From Sporosarcina sp. ACRSM (lineage in GTDB: Bacteria; Bacillota; Bacilli; Bacillales_A; Planococcaceae), in the NCBI RefSeq assembly GCF_022346545.1, contig NZ_JAKRNU010000010.1, positions 62,001 to 126,000 on the forward strand: DNA of 64,000 nucleotides, written 5' to 3'. Positions within the stretch are counted from its first letter, which is position 1; each line of letters opens with the position of its first letter. A program made the translations under genes and the position numbers. Under the pieces are notes generated by a model, which was not told the DNA's origin, did no database searches, and saw only the letters and a list, made by a program, of their open reading frames with translations. Shown here piece by piece: positions 16,645-25,417 of the stretch.

Positions 16645-17874
16645 ATGAAAATGGTAGAAAGTGATTCAACAAATTCGAAGTCACTTAGCACGGTATGGTT
16701 TGTTCTCATACTCGGTTCGCTTATCTCCTTTGGACCGTTATCGATGGATATGTACTTACCTGCGCTTCCTGTTGTGGCGGAAGATTTGCAGACGACGACT
16801 TCGCTTACCCAGATGAGTTTGACTGCCTGTTTACTGGGGCTTGCCAGTGGCCAGCTTATATTTGGACCGTTAAGCGACATTAGAGGGAGAAGGAAACCGC
16901 TTATCTATACGCTCCTCATTTACGCGGTTGCGTCCCTCTTATGTGCATTTAGCACATCCATTTGGTTTTTCATCGGCTTGCGTTTTGTTCAAGGATTGAC
17001 GGGAGCAGCGGGGATAGTGATCGCCCGTGCAGCGGCGCGTGATTTATATTCCGGGGCTGATTTAACGAAGTTTATGGCGTTATTATCTTTAGTCAATGGT
17101 GTCGCACCTATACTGGCGCCTGTTTCAGGAGGCGTTATTTTAAACTATGCTTCTTGGAATACGATTTTCATCTTACTGAGTGTCATCGGTCTTATCTTAT
17201 TTTTTGTAGTGACATTCTTTTTACCGGAAACGTTGCCGATTCAAAATCGATCGGAAGGCAGTGTATTAGCCGTCGTGAAAACGTTTGGCAACTTATTGAA
17301 GAATCGCGTGTTCATGGGAATCGCCGGTACGCAGGCATTTATCATGGCGAGCATGTTTGCATACATATCCGGTTCTCCTTTTGTGTTGCAAAATATTTAT
17401 GGCTTCACACCGCAACAATTCGCTCTGTTTTTCGCAGTCAATGGCTTTGGGATTATCGTGGCGGCACAAATGACAGGGAGATTATCGAGTGCAGTCGGGG
17501 ATGTGCGATTGCTGAATATAGGTATTTTCATATCGCTTACAGGTAGTACTTTGCTGTTGTTGACGATACTCTTTAATCTACCCTTACCGCTATTGCTCAT
17601 CGCTCTTTTTCTCGCTGTGTCTAGTATCGGGATGGTGTCGACCACTTCTTTCTCGCTCGGGATGCAAAGCCAGGCGAAAGCGGCGGGCAGTGCGTCTGCA
17701 TTTCTCGGTTTGCTATCGTATATCGGCGGTGCTGTCATCTCACCGGTCGTCGGCATGATGGGGGATCAAACGGCAGTTCCTATGGCCATCATCATCTTTG
17801 CGTGTAGCATTGCTGCTCTTAGTATCTTCTTGTTTATCGTTAAGAGAAATATTGCGAATGGCTACGAGTTTTAA
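16645..17874 (+). CDS. Bcr/CflA-type multidrug efflux MFS transporter
   Basis: Twelve-helix proton-driven exporter of about 409 aa. The family motif PLSMDMYLPALP near residue 35 is diagnostic of the Bcr/CflA branch. The MFS loop 2-3 motif GPLSDIRGRRKPL and the antiporter-type RFVQGLTGAAGIVIARA are also present. Family members expel bicyclomycin, chloramphenicol and similar compounds; the actual substrate is unknown. The start is ambiguous: TTG 16636 or ATG 16645 in the same frame. I chose ATG 16645. Single gene. Confidence 0.85.
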   Translation: MKMVESDSTNSKSLSTVWFVLILGSLISFGPLSMDMYLPALPVVAEDLQTTTSLTQMSLTACLLGLASGQLIFGPLSDIRGRRKPLIYTLLIYAVASLLCAFSTSIWFFIGLRFVQGLTGAAGIVIARAAARDLYSGADLTKFMALLSLVNGVAPILAPVSGGVILNYASWNTIFILLSVIGLILFFVVTFFLPETLPIQNRSEGSVLAVVKTFGNLLKNRVFMGIAGTQAFIMASMFAYISGSPFVLQNIYGFTPQQFALFFAVNGFGIIVAAQMTGRLSSAVGDVRLLNIGIFISLTGSTLLLLTILFNLPLPLLLIALFLAVSSIGMVSTTSFSLGMQSQAKAAGSASAFLGLLSYIGGAVISPVVGMMGDQTAVPMAIIIFACSIAALSIFLFIVKRNIANGYEF

Positions 17875-17990
17875 CAAGTTTCTTTCAGAAAAATCTATTA
17901 GATCTGGTGCTTTTTATTTCAAATAATCAAAAGTATGAGGCATGATGAAGTAGTAGAGTAGACTTTACCAAATTGAAAGGCGGATGAAGG

Positions 17991-19373
17991 ATGGACTATC
18001 GTATTGAACATGACACGTTTGGAGAAATTCAAGTACCCGCAGACAAATTATGGGGCGCACAAACACAGCGCAGTAAACAGAACTTTAAAATTGGTGGAGA
18101 AAAAATGCCGATCGGCGTCGTGCGCGCATTTGCCCATTTGAAAAAATCAGCGGCGATTGCAAGCCATGCGCATGGAAATATTTCTGAAGCAAAAATGAAA
18201 GCTATTTCTGCAGCGGCCGACGAAGTGATTGCTGGCAAGCTGGATGACCATTTCCCGCTTGTCGTCTGGCAAACAGGCAGCGGCACGCAGTCCAATATGA
18301 ATATGAACGAGGTGCTGGCACGACGCGGCAACCAATTCCTTGAAGAATGGGGCGAAGAAGAACGCCTTCATCCGAATGATGATGTCAATAAATCACAAAG
18401 CTCTAACGACACTTTCCCGACTGCATTGCATGTAGCAGGTGTCCTAGCAGTTGAAGAGCAACTGGTACCTGCACTTGGGAAGCTGAAAGATACATTTGCC
18501 AAGAAATCCGAAGAATTCATGGATATCATTAAAATCGGACGTACGCATTTGCAAGATGCGACACCGTTGACATTAGGCCAGGAAATTAGCGGCTGGCACC
18601 GCATGTTGGAGAAAACGGAAAAAATGATCGTGGACAGTGTTCAATCGATGAAAGAACTGGCTATCGGCGGTACAGCGGTCGGGACAGGCTTAAATGCACC
18701 AGCCGGATTTGGCGATCGTGTTGCAGAAGAAATTTCAAAGGCAGTCGGCATTGAATTTACTTCCGCGCAAAATAAATTCCATTCGTTGACTAGTTATGAT
18801 GAAGTCGTTTACACACATGGCGCCATCAAAGCGCTTGCGGCAGACCTCATGAAAATTGCCAATGACGTGCGTTGGTTGGCAAGTGGGCCACGTTCGGGCA
18901 TCGGAGAAATAACGATTCCTGAAAATGAGCCAGGTAGCTCCATCATGCCAGGGAAAGTGAATCCGACCCAAAGTGAGGCACTTACAATGGTCGTTGCCCA
19001 AGTGATGGGGAACGATGCGACAATCGGTTTTGCAGCGAGCCAAGGAAATTTCGAATTGAACGTCTTCAAGCCGGTCATCATTTACAATTTCCTACAATCA
19101 GTCTCATTGCTGTCTGATGCGATGATTAGCTTCAATGACAATTGTGCAGTCGGTATCGAACCGAACCGTGAAGAGATTGATCGCAAAGTGCAGAACTCAC
19201 TGATGCTTGTGACGGCACTGAACCCGTATATCGGCTATGAAAATGCGGCAAAAATCGCGAAAACGGCTCATGCGGAAGGTACGACACTAAAAGAGGCAGC
19301 CTTGAAAACCGGCTTGCTGACAGAAGAACAGTTCGATGAGTATGTCGTTCCGTCCAAAATGATCGGAAAATAA
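17991..19373 (+). CDS. fumC: Fumarate hydratase, class II
   Basis: Interconverts fumarate and malate in the TCA cycle; cytosolic homotetramer. The 460-aa protein has the class II signature [11 protein letters not shown] near residue 317, the substrate region [12 protein letters not shown] near 99, [15 protein letters not shown] near 132 and the catalytic-loop [16 protein letters not shown] near 181. Start ATG 17991 lies behind AAAGGCGGATGAAGG. Monocistronic by spacing. Confidence 0.97.
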   Translation: MDYRIEHDTFGEIQVPADKLWGAQTQRSKQNFKIGGEKMPIGVVRAFAHLKKSAAIASHAHGNISEAKMKAISAAADEVIAGKLDDHFPLVVWQTGSGTQSNMNMNEVLARRGNQFLEEWGEEERLHPNDDVNKSQSSNDTFPTALHVAGVLAVEEQLVPALGKLKDTFAKKSEEFMDIIKIGRTHLQDATPLTLGQEISGWHRMLEKTEKMIVDSVQSMKELAIGGTAVGTGLNAPAGFGDRVAEEISKAVGIEFTSAQNKFHSLTSYDEVVYTHGAIKALAADLMKIANDVRWLASGPRSGIGEITIPENEPGSSIMPGKVNPTQSEALTMVVAQVMGNDATIGFAASQGNFELNVFKPVIIYNFLQSVSLLSDAMISFNDNCAVGIEPNREEIDRKVQNSLMLVTALNPYIGYENAAKIAKTAHAEGTTLKEAALKTGLLTEEQFDEYVVPSKMIGK

Positions 19374-19468
19374 AAGACTTCTTGCAGCGTCCACAAATCT
19401 GTAACCCATAGAGACATTCGAATCCGTTATGATGAGAGGACAGCTGTCTAATAAGGAGTGGACATGAG

Positions 19469-19969
19469 ATGAAAAAACGAATGATGTTCATAATGTTTGC
19501 GGCATTGCTTGTCCTGTCTGCGTGCGGACAAAAAGCGGATACAGATCATGGAGCACATGATCTGGCCCATGGCGAGCAGAAACAGTTGCCGAATGGCGAT
19601 TTGCAGGAAGTGACGGCATCGGCGGATATTTTGCCTTCATTCCTCGATGATAAACCGGAAGATATGCGCCTTGTTTATCAAGTAGCCGGTACTGCAACGG
19701 GAATTCTTGACTATATGCCGTGTTATTGCGGGTGTGGCGATAGCGCAGGACACCGCAGTAACACAAACTGCTTCATCGATGAAATCCGTGAAGACGGATC
19801 TGTTGTTTGGGACGATCATGGTACACGCTGTCTTGTATGCTTGGAGATTGCGGTGAAATCTGTCCAAATGACGCAGGAAGGCAAGTCGTTGAAGGAAATA
19901 CGGGAGTTTATCGACGAAACGTATAACGAAGGCTATGCGGCACCGACCGATACACCGATGCCGGCATAG
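19469..19969 (+). CDS. PCYCGC-motif lipoprotein
   Basis: A 166-aa lipoprotein with signal peptide MKKRMMFIMFAALLVLSAC (lipobox LSAC), a His/Asp-rich linker (HGAHDLAHGE) and the Bacillales PCYCGC domain: MPCYCGCGDSAGHRSNTNCF followed by GTRCLVCLEIA. The seven non-lipid cysteines and nearby histidines suggest metal binding, but no function is established for the family. Its terminator was split by the downstream insertion sequence. Confidence 0.88.
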   Translation: MKKRMMFIMFAALLVLSACGQKADTDHGAHDLAHGEQKQLPNGDLQEVTASADILPSFLDDKPEDMRLVYQVAGTATGILDYMPCYCGCGDSAGHRSNTNCFIDEIREDGSVVWDDHGTRCLVCLEIAVKSVQMTQEGKSLKEIREFIDETYNEGYAAPTDTPMPA

Positions 19970-19982
19970 CTAGACGACGAAA

Positions 19983-20006
19983 AAGCAGACACCATCGTGT
20001 CTGCTT
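19983..20006. repeat. Target-site duplication, left copy, in a terminator hairpin
   Basis: A 24-base near-palindrome (arms AAGCAGACAC and GTGTCTGCTT, 4-base loop), identical to 21600-21623. With the outer flanks (19970-19982 and 21624-21636) it reconstitutes a 23-bp stem, the original terminator of the PCYCGC gene. Confidence 0.85.
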
Positions 20007-20009
20007 CAG

Positions 20010-20057
20010 ACTGTAGACAAACACCATGAATTTTGGTGTTTGCCTACAGTCTTTTTT
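20010..20057 (+). terminator. Hairpin terminator at IS left end
   Basis: Arms ACTGTAG-CAAACACC and GGTGTTTG-CTACAGT with one mismatch, then TTTTTT. It stops read-in from the lipoprotein gene. Confidence 0.75.
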
Positions 20058-20130
20058 CTATTAAAATGGTGTTAAAACTAAAGTTGATTTCCGCTACGGT
20101 GTCTTTTATAAAATAAATGAGGTGATGGAT

Positions 20131-21489
20131 ATGATGACGAAGAATCAAATCAATGAACGCGAACAGTTGGAAATGCTGACTATAGAGCAGTTAGTTCCAA
20201 AAGACCATCTGGTTCGTAAATTGGATGCTGCGATTGATTTCTCCTTTATCTATCCATTAGTCGAAGATCTTTACTCAACCATTGGAAGACCCAGCATAGA
20301 TCCTGTTGTATTGATCAAGATGACATTCATTCAGTACACCTTCGGCATACGATCTATGCGTCAGACCATCAAAGAGATTGAAACAAATATGGCATACCGT
20401 TGGTTTCTCGGATTTGGTTTTCATACAGAGGTTCCCCATTTCTCCACTTTCGGGAAAAACTATGTCCGACGTTTCGCGGATACTGATCTATTCGAGCAGA
20501 TCTTCTATAAGGTTCTAAACAAGGTGGCAAACCGTGGGCTTCTCAGCCCTGATCATGTTTTTATTGATTCAACTCATGTAAAAGCTAGCGCAAACAAGAG
20601 AAAGTTTGAGAAGAAGGTTGTTCGTAAAGAAACAAGGGCATATGAGAAGAAGCTCCAGGAGGAGCTTAACCTCGACAGGGAAAAGAATGGGAAGAAACCA
20701 TTCCCTCCGGAAAAGTTTGAAAAGGAAGAGTACAAGGAAATTAAGGAGTCGACAACAGATCCCGAGAGTGGTTATTACGTAAAAGATGAACGTACAAAGC
20801 AGTTTGCTTATTCTTTTCACGCAGCCACGGATGAGAAGGGTTTTGTGCTTGCAAACATTGTCACTCCAGGAAATGTTCACGACAGCCATATGCTTGAACC
20901 ACTAGTCCAGAAGGTCATCGACCAGGTGGGACGCCCAGTGGTCGTTGCCGCTGATGCGGCCTACAAGACACCAGCCATTGCGAATTTCCTTTTAGAGAAT
21001 CATGTCCTTCCTGCACTTCCGTACAAACGACCAATGACAAAAGAAGGCTTCTTTAAAAAACACGAGTATGTCTATGACGAACATTTTGACTGCTATCTCT
21101 GTCCCGAAGGACAGGTTCTTAAATACCGAACAACTACAAAAGAAGGTTATCGCCAGTATGCCTCAACTCCTTCTATTTGTGCTAAATGTCCAGTGATTGA
21201 CCAATGCACTCAAAGTAAGAATCACCAAAAAATGATTCAACGTCATATCTGGCAAGACTATTTGGATGTAGCTGAGGACTTGCGCCATAACTATGAAATT
21301 AAAGAAATATACGGGAAGCGTAAAGAGACGATCGAGCGTGTCTTTGCCGATGCCAAAGAAAAGCATGGTATGCGATGGACAACCCTAAAGGGTCTTAAAA
21401 AATTGTCCATGCAGGCGATGCTAACTTTTGCTGCCATAAATCTTAAGAAGCTGGCCAGCTGGACATGGAATACGCCCATCAGGGCGTAA
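20131..21489 (+). CDS. IS1182-family transposase
   Basis: Intact DDE transposase of about 452 aa. The N-terminal DUF772-type domain (LEMLTIEQLVPKDHLVRKLD, PVVLIKMTFIQYTFGIRSMR) is followed by a DDE core: DSTHVKAS near residue 150, VVAADAAYKTPAIA near 274, and ERVFADAKEKHGMRW near 408. A Cys cluster (CPEGQVL, CAKCPVIDQC) precedes the last acidic residue, as in the family. GAGGTGAT precedes the clustered ATGs at 20131 and 20134. No frameshift, so the element may be active. Confidence 0.93.
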   Translation: MMTKNQINEREQLEMLTIEQLVPKDHLVRKLDAAIDFSFIYPLVEDLYSTIGRPSIDPVVLIKMTFIQYTFGIRSMRQTIKEIETNMAYRWFLGFGFHTEVPHFSTFGKNYVRRFADTDLFEQIFYKVLNKVANRGLLSPDHVFIDSTHVKASANKRKFEKKVVRKETRAYEKKLQEELNLDREKNGKKPFPPEKFEKEEYKEIKESTTDPESGYYVKDERTKQFAYSFHAATDEKGFVLANIVTPGNVHDSHMLEPLVQKVIDQVGRPVVVAADAAYKTPAIANFLLENHVLPALPYKRPMTKEGFFKKHEYVYDEHFDCYLCPEGQVLKYRTTTKEGYRQYASTPSICAKCPVIDQCTQSKNHQKMIQRHIWQDYLDVAEDLRHNYEIKEIYGKRKETIERVFADAKEKHGMRWTTLKGLKKLSMQAMLTFAAINLKKLASWTWNTPIRA

Positions 21490-21550
21490 TAAGAACCACA
21501 GTGGCTAACCCTAATGGCGCTTTTCCGCAGAATTAACCTGTATTAATAAC

Positions 21551-21587
21551 AAAAGGGTTGGAAATCCAAATGATTTCCAACCCTTTT
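21551..21587. terminator. Hairpin terminator at IS right end
   Basis: AAAAGGGTTGGAAA/TTTCCAACCCTTTT, 14-bp perfect stem with a 9-base loop; T-rich on both strands, so it can work in both directions. Confidence 0.8.
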
Positions 21588-21599
21588 GTCTACAATCTG

Positions 21600-21623
21600 A
21601 AGCAGACACCATCGTGTCTGCTT
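21600..21623. repeat. Target-site duplication, right copy
   Basis: Identical to 19983-20006; directly abuts the right inverted repeat of the insertion sequence. Confidence 0.85.
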
Positions 21624-21630
21624 TTTCGTC

Positions 21631-21881
21631 GTCTAGGCTTCAGGCGCCAGATGCTCGGAGGCTCACAGGATGTGAGTTACGCAGTCGTTGCCAATCGAAC
21701 AGCGAAGGGTTCGATTTGCCGTATTTCTGCGTTCTTTGCAGAAATTAAGGCACTTTCAGGACGCGGCGAACTTAGACTGTGTTCCCTGAATGCCGTTTCG
21801 CCTCTGTGGCAATGAACGCCACGTCGTCGACTAGCCTTATGCCTGTCGCATCTAAACGGGCGCCCTACGCTTTTGTTGTTC
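21631..21881. repeat. Mosaic palindromic intergenic repeat, copy A
   Basis: Shares head GTCTAG...GGCTCACAGGATGTGAGTT, core GGACGCGGCGAACTTAGACTG and tail CTTATGCCTGTCGC...CGCTTTTGTT with copy B at 57241-57430. It has about 60 extra bases in the middle containing two small hairpins. It lies between the IS target and the end of rsiV (minus strand), where it may serve as terminator. No gene seen in it. Confidence 0.7.
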
Positions 21882-21883
21882 AC

Positions 21884-22756
21884 TCATTTAATATACATAT
21901 TTCCAACCAATTGGTCTTTTATGACGTCTGTTGGGATTTCAAACGTGACGACGCCCATATAGCCAGGGGCGATTTCATATTCGTCGAACGACAGAACCAG
22001 TTTGTTGTCCGCCGTAATGTAAAACTGCTGTTCAGGGTCAATCGTTTGGAAGGAAGAATCGAATTCCTCATCGATGAAATAGGATTTCATCGAATCCTCG
22101 TCCATTTGGCGGCGCATTTCATCTGTCAGATAGGCATTGAGCGTTTCAATATAGCTGTCGTCTTTAAACAATGCCGGGAGCGAAAGCAGCACACCATTCA
22201 CTTTGTCGATGGTATCGTATCGGACTGTTTCATAACCCGACGCTTGAATCTCCGTGTTATAACGGGCAAGCGTGAACAGCTGGTCTGTGTCGGTTAGTAC
22301 TTGATAACCAGAATCGATACTGAAGTGGCCTCCGCCTTCTGCTTTCAATGTTTCCATTTCTTGTTGGAACGCATTAAATCTTTTTTCCGATTCAGCAATG
22401 TATTTTTCATTCAAGGATGCTTGCAGGCCTTCATCAGCCAATCCATCAATTTCTGGTATCTTGACGTCTGCGTGGTAATTTTCTTCATCGATCGCAAATT
22501 GCTGTACTGTAAAGACATCTACAATTGTACCTAAGCCGGGTACGTTTGCCATCGCTTGCGCAAAAGATGGGCTGAGATTGATGCTACCGACAAAAAGGGC
22601 GGCGGCAGCGGCGGCACCGATTGTCCATTGCTTCAGAACAGGCCTTTTCTTACGTGACGCTTTCGCCTGGCGGATGGATGCGTTTACGACATCCTTCAAT
22701 TCGGGTGGAATCTCCGTCTGTTCATAGTCTTTTTTCAATTTGTCCAATCTGTTCAT
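21884..22756 (-). CDS. rsiV: Anti-sigma factor, RsiV-like (DUF3298)
   Basis: A 290-aa single-pass membrane protein. The N-terminal cytosolic part (about 1-45) would bind the sigma factor. The hydrophobic segment (AAAAAALFVGSINLS) is at about 48-64. The extracytoplasmic DUF3298-type domain follows, ending FEIPTDVIKDQLVGN. In B. subtilis RsiV binds lysozyme and is then proteolysed, releasing SigV. The start overlaps the sigV stop by four bases, supporting the pair. The usual partner oatA is not next to it. Confidence 0.82.
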   Translation of the reverse strand: MNRLDKLKKDYEQTEIPPELKDVVNASIRQAKASRKKRPVLKQWTIGAAAAAALFVGSINLSPSFAQAMANVPGLGTIVDVFTVQQFAIDEENYHADVKIPEIDGLADEGLQASLNEKYIAESEKRFNAFQQEMETLKAEGGGHFSIDSGYQVLTDTDQLFTLARYNTEIQASGYETVRYDTIDKVNGVLLSLPALFKDDSYIETLNAYLTDEMRRQMDEDSMKSYFIDEEFDSSFQTIDPEQQFYITADNKLVLSFDEYEIAPGYMGVVTFEIPTDVIKDQLVGNMYIK

Positions 22757-23250
22757 ATGCTGAACTCCTCTCCTATTTCAAGACGCAATTTTTTTAATGC
22801 AGTATAGAGTCTCGTTTTGATCGTATTGGCATTGTCGCCCGTAATTTCTGCAATTTCGTCAATCTTCAACTCCTCGAAGAATCGAAGAATAATAATGGTT
22901 TTATACTTCGGTGGCAGTTGATCGATCGCCTCTAGCAGATCGAAATCGGTCATTTCGTCTTCCGACTTTGGCAAATGGAGGGCAAGAATGTCTCCATCCA
23001 TGATAGATACCCTTTGATGTTTGCGTATGTAGTCAATCGACGTATTGACGACGATCCGGTAAAACCATGTTTTCAAATAAGAAAGCTCTTTTAATCGATC
23101 GATGGAATGAAGGGCCTTCAAGATGGCGTCTTGGACAATATCGAGTGCATTTTCCTTATTTCGGACATAGCTATAGGCAAGACGGTAGTAAGCTTCCTGA
23201 TTCTCCACTATGAAATTTTCTACGAGTTCGAATTTCTCCTCTTTTGTCAT
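22753..23250 (-). CDS. sigV: ECF sigma factor, SigV-like
   Basis: RNA polymerase sigma-70 of the ECF group, 165 aa. Region 2 (YYRLAYSYVRNKENALDIVQDAI, LSYLKTWFYRIVVNTSIDYI) lies at about 20-80 and region 4 (LPPKYKTIIILRFFEELKIDEIAE..TIKTRL) at about 110-158. The frame is open 14 codons further upstream, but AGAAGGTGA is correctly placed for ATG 23250. Paired with the RsiV-like anti-sigma. Likely governs resistance to lysozyme or envelope stress. Confidence 0.85.
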   Translation of the reverse strand: MTKEEKFELVENFIVENQEAYYRLAYSYVRNKENALDIVQDAILKALHSIDRLKELSYLKTWFYRIVVNTSIDYIRKHQRVSIMDGDILALHLPKSEDEMTDFDLLEAIDQLPPKYKTIIILRFFEELKIDEIAEITGDNANTIKTRLYTALKKLRLEIGEEFSI

Positions 23251-23306
23251 GACAAAGCTCACCTTCTCTAGTTTACGACGCGTCGCGATCACGTCTTATT
23301 AAATTT

Positions 23307-23334
23307 GACGGGCTATCTACTTGAAAAGTTTTGA
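23307..23334 (-). promoter_or_regulatory. ECF-type promoter of sigV-rsiV (autoregulated)
   Basis: On the minus strand CAAAAC is followed after 17 bases by CGTC. AAC in the -35 and CGTC in the -10 are the ECF hallmark, and SigV promoters of B. subtilis are of this kind. It stands 57 bases before the chosen sigV start. Confidence 0.5.
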
Positions 23335-23447
23335 TATACATTTATAAAGGGAAAGGACCATTTTTTCAGAAAACTCATGACGCTTTATGATAAAATCTCT
23401 GCTAAGATAGACAAATTCTTTCGTATTTGAATGAGGGAGAGGATGAG

Positions 23448-24104
23448 ATGATAGGATACCCATTTGTAGCATCGTGGAGTGGTGGGAAAGATTCTGCGAT
23501 GGCTTATTATCGGGCGGTGAAAGCGGGAGGCATCCCGAAACGAGTGTGGACGATGTTTGAGGAAAATGAAGAACGATCGAAATCCCACGCACTGCCTTTT
23601 GAAGTGGTAAAAGCGCAAGCCGAGAAGATGGGTGTTCCTTTCATGATTCGGGGGGCGGATTGGAAAGGATATGAAGCCCAGTTTTTGGACGCGATGAATG
23701 AATGTAAAGAGGGGGGCATCGACCATGGGGTATTCGGGGATATCGATCTGGTCGATCATTTGGAGTGGGTGCAGAAAACATGTGCAAAAGTTGGCATGGA
23801 AGCTGTGCACCCCTTGTGGATGGAGTCGCGGCGTAAGATGCTGGAAGAGTTCGTGAATATAGGATTCGAGGCTTATGTTATTGTGGTGAATACAAAAATG
23901 ATGCCGGCTCATTTCATCGGTCGAAAATTTACAATTGAATTGATGGACGAGTTGGATGCACTCGGCATTGATTCGTGTGGGGAATCCGGGGAGTTCCATA
24001 CCGTTGTTGTAGATGGTCCGATTTTTAGCGGGCGTGTCCCTGTCGTGTTTTCAGGGCAGCATGAACGGGAAGGTTATGTGTTTTTGGATGTTGCGTTGGA
24101 ATAA
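23448..24104 (+). CDS. Dph6-related ATP pyrophosphatase (diphthine-ammonia ligase-like)
   Basis: A 218-aa adenine-nucleotide alpha-hydrolase fold enzyme. The PP-loop SGGKDSAMAYY near residue 8 binds ATP, and the C-terminal part has the Dph6 hallmarks GESGEFHTVVVDGP and the GIDSCGE region. In eukaryotes and archaea the family amidates diphthine; bacteria lack diphthamide, so the true substrate is unknown. Start ATG 23448 follows GGGAGAGGATGAG; an upstream ATG at 23427 is poorer. Confidence 0.82.
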   Translation: MIGYPFVASWSGGKDSAMAYYRAVKAGGIPKRVWTMFEENEERSKSHALPFEVVKAQAEKMGVPFMIRGADWKGYEAQFLDAMNECKEGGIDHGVFGDIDLVDHLEWVQKTCAKVGMEAVHPLWMESRRKMLEEFVNIGFEAYVIVVNTKMMPAHFIGRKFTIELMDELDALGIDSCGESGEFHTVVVDGPIFSGRVPVVFSGQHEREGYVFLDVALE

Positions 24105-24142
24105 AAAGGGTGACAGGCGCCGAAACGAACGTACCTGTCACT
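24105..24142 (-). terminator. Intrinsic terminator of the methyltransferase gene
   Basis: GTGACAGG/CCTGTCAC hairpin with T-run only on the minus strand. Confidence 0.6.
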
Positions 24143-24151
24143 GCAGAAATC

Positions 24152-25318
24152 TTATTTAAGTAGTAAATCGCCCAATTCCCTCTCCAAAAACGGATCGGCA
24201 TTCAATAGTTTTCTGAATTCCTGGTAGCGTTTAGAGTCAGCTTCAGTGGGTTTGCGTCCGGTATGATAAGCCCTAATCAATACATTTTTCGGCGTATGCT
24301 CCATGTCGATAAATTCCAACAGCTGTGTTTCGTAGCCGACGAGCGACAATAATTCCGCGCGGATCGAGTCGGTGGCAAGTGCCGCGAATCGTTCTTTGAT
24401 AAGTCCGTGTTGCAACATGACATCGAGCGCTGGTGAATGGACTTGCGAAAATAATTCGTGCTGACAGCAAGGAACGCTTAAGATGACTTTCGCTCCCCAT
24501 TTCACGGCACGGGCAAGCGCCATATCGGTGGCGACGTCGCAGGCATGCAAGGTGACGACCATGTCCACAGACGTTTCGTCATTATAGTCGTTGATATCGC
24601 CGACTAGAAACTCGAGCTGTCCATAACCGAGGTCTTGCGCGATCCGGCTGCATTCCTCGATCACTTCTTTCTTCAAATCAAGCCCCGTCACTTGAATGTC
24701 GAGCCCCTTTTCGATGCGCAAATAATGATACAATGCAAACGTCAAATACGATTTTCCGGAACCGAAATCGAGAATACGAATGGTACGGTCCTTCGGTAAA
24801 TGAGCAAGGGAATCATCGATGAATTCGATGAATCGGTTAATTTGTCTGAATTTGTCATGCTTCTGCTTTTTCACTTTGCCGTCGTCTGTTTGGACGCCGA
24901 GGCGGACGAGAAATGGATATGGTGTATTTTCATCTAGCAAATAATTTTTCTTTCGGTTATGTGATAAATCAGCGACTCTACCGGATTGGGTCTGATCCGA
25001 TTTCCACATCACTTTGAACTTTTTAGAGAGTTGCACATGAATTTTTTCATCTGAAAATTCGGCATGCACTTGTTTGAAACGTTCCAGCAGTTGCTGTAAT
25101 TGTTCACGCAAGGCGTCAGGTGTTACATTTTCATGCTTTAGAATACGCTCAAACTGGTATTCAAATTGGATATGGAATTGTCCTTTTATTTCCACCGGTT
25201 TCATTTTTACCCGTTTTAACTCGTCCGTTTTTGTACGAGATTGGCTGATCGTTCCGCTAATGAACGAACCGCTGATCATCCGCCGCGTTAGTTCGTCGAG
25301 TAATTCTTCAAATTGCAT
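24152..25318 (-). CDS. Class I SAM-dependent methyltransferase (Methyltransf_32 type)
   Basis: A 388-aa cytosolic protein. Residues about 1-150 form a helical N-terminal domain. The Rossmann part (about 160-330) has motif I ILDFGSGKSYLTFALYHYL, acidic motif II VTGLDLKKEVIE and VTLHACDVATDMAL. The sequence SVPCCQHEL is characteristic of this group and sits in the active-site region. Substrate unknown; some relatives modify RNA. AGGAG lies 8 bases before ATG 25318; the frame extends nine codons further. Confidence 0.78.
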   Translation of the reverse strand: MQFEELLDELTRRMISGSFISGTISQSRTKTDELKRVKMKPVEIKGQFHIQFEYQFERILKHENVTPDALREQLQQLLERFKQVHAEFSDEKIHVQLSKKFKVMWKSDQTQSGRVADLSHNRKKNYLLDENTPYPFLVRLGVQTDDGKVKKQKHDKFRQINRFIEFIDDSLAHLPKDRTIRILDFGSGKSYLTFALYHYLRIEKGLDIQVTGLDLKKEVIEECSRIAQDLGYGQLEFLVGDINDYNDETSVDMVVTLHACDVATDMALARAVKWGAKVILSVPCCQHELFSQVHSPALDVMLQHGLIKERFAALATDSIRAELLSLVGYETQLLEFIDMEHTPKNVLIRAYHTGRKPTEADSKRYQEFRKLLNADPFLERELGDLLLK

Positions 25319-25363
25319 TTTCATCGCTCCTAGGTTGCAAGTCACTTCTGCCTATAGAATAAC

Positions 25364-25390
25364 AAAAAGGAGTCGGCAAAAGCCAACTCC
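25364..25390 (-). terminator. Intrinsic terminator of the nitroreductase gene
   Basis: GGAGTTGGC/GCCGACTCC with a TTTT loop and a TTTTTG tail on the minus strand. Confidence 0.75.
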
Positions 25391-25417
25391 CTACATAGAC
25401 CAAACCTTTTCTTATTG

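Larger units (their letters stand above)
20007..21599 (+). mobile_element. IS1182-family insertion sequence, complete
   Basis: 1593 bp bounded by terminal inverted repeats that begin CAGACTGTAGACAAA at the left end and CAGATTGTAGACAAA (reverse complement) at the right. It is flanked by a 24-bp direct repeat. It carries one intact transposase gene. Strong hairpins close to both ends (20010-20050 and 21551-21587) would shield the transposase from outside transcription. Insertion into a palindromic terminator is typical of this family. Confidence 0.88.
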
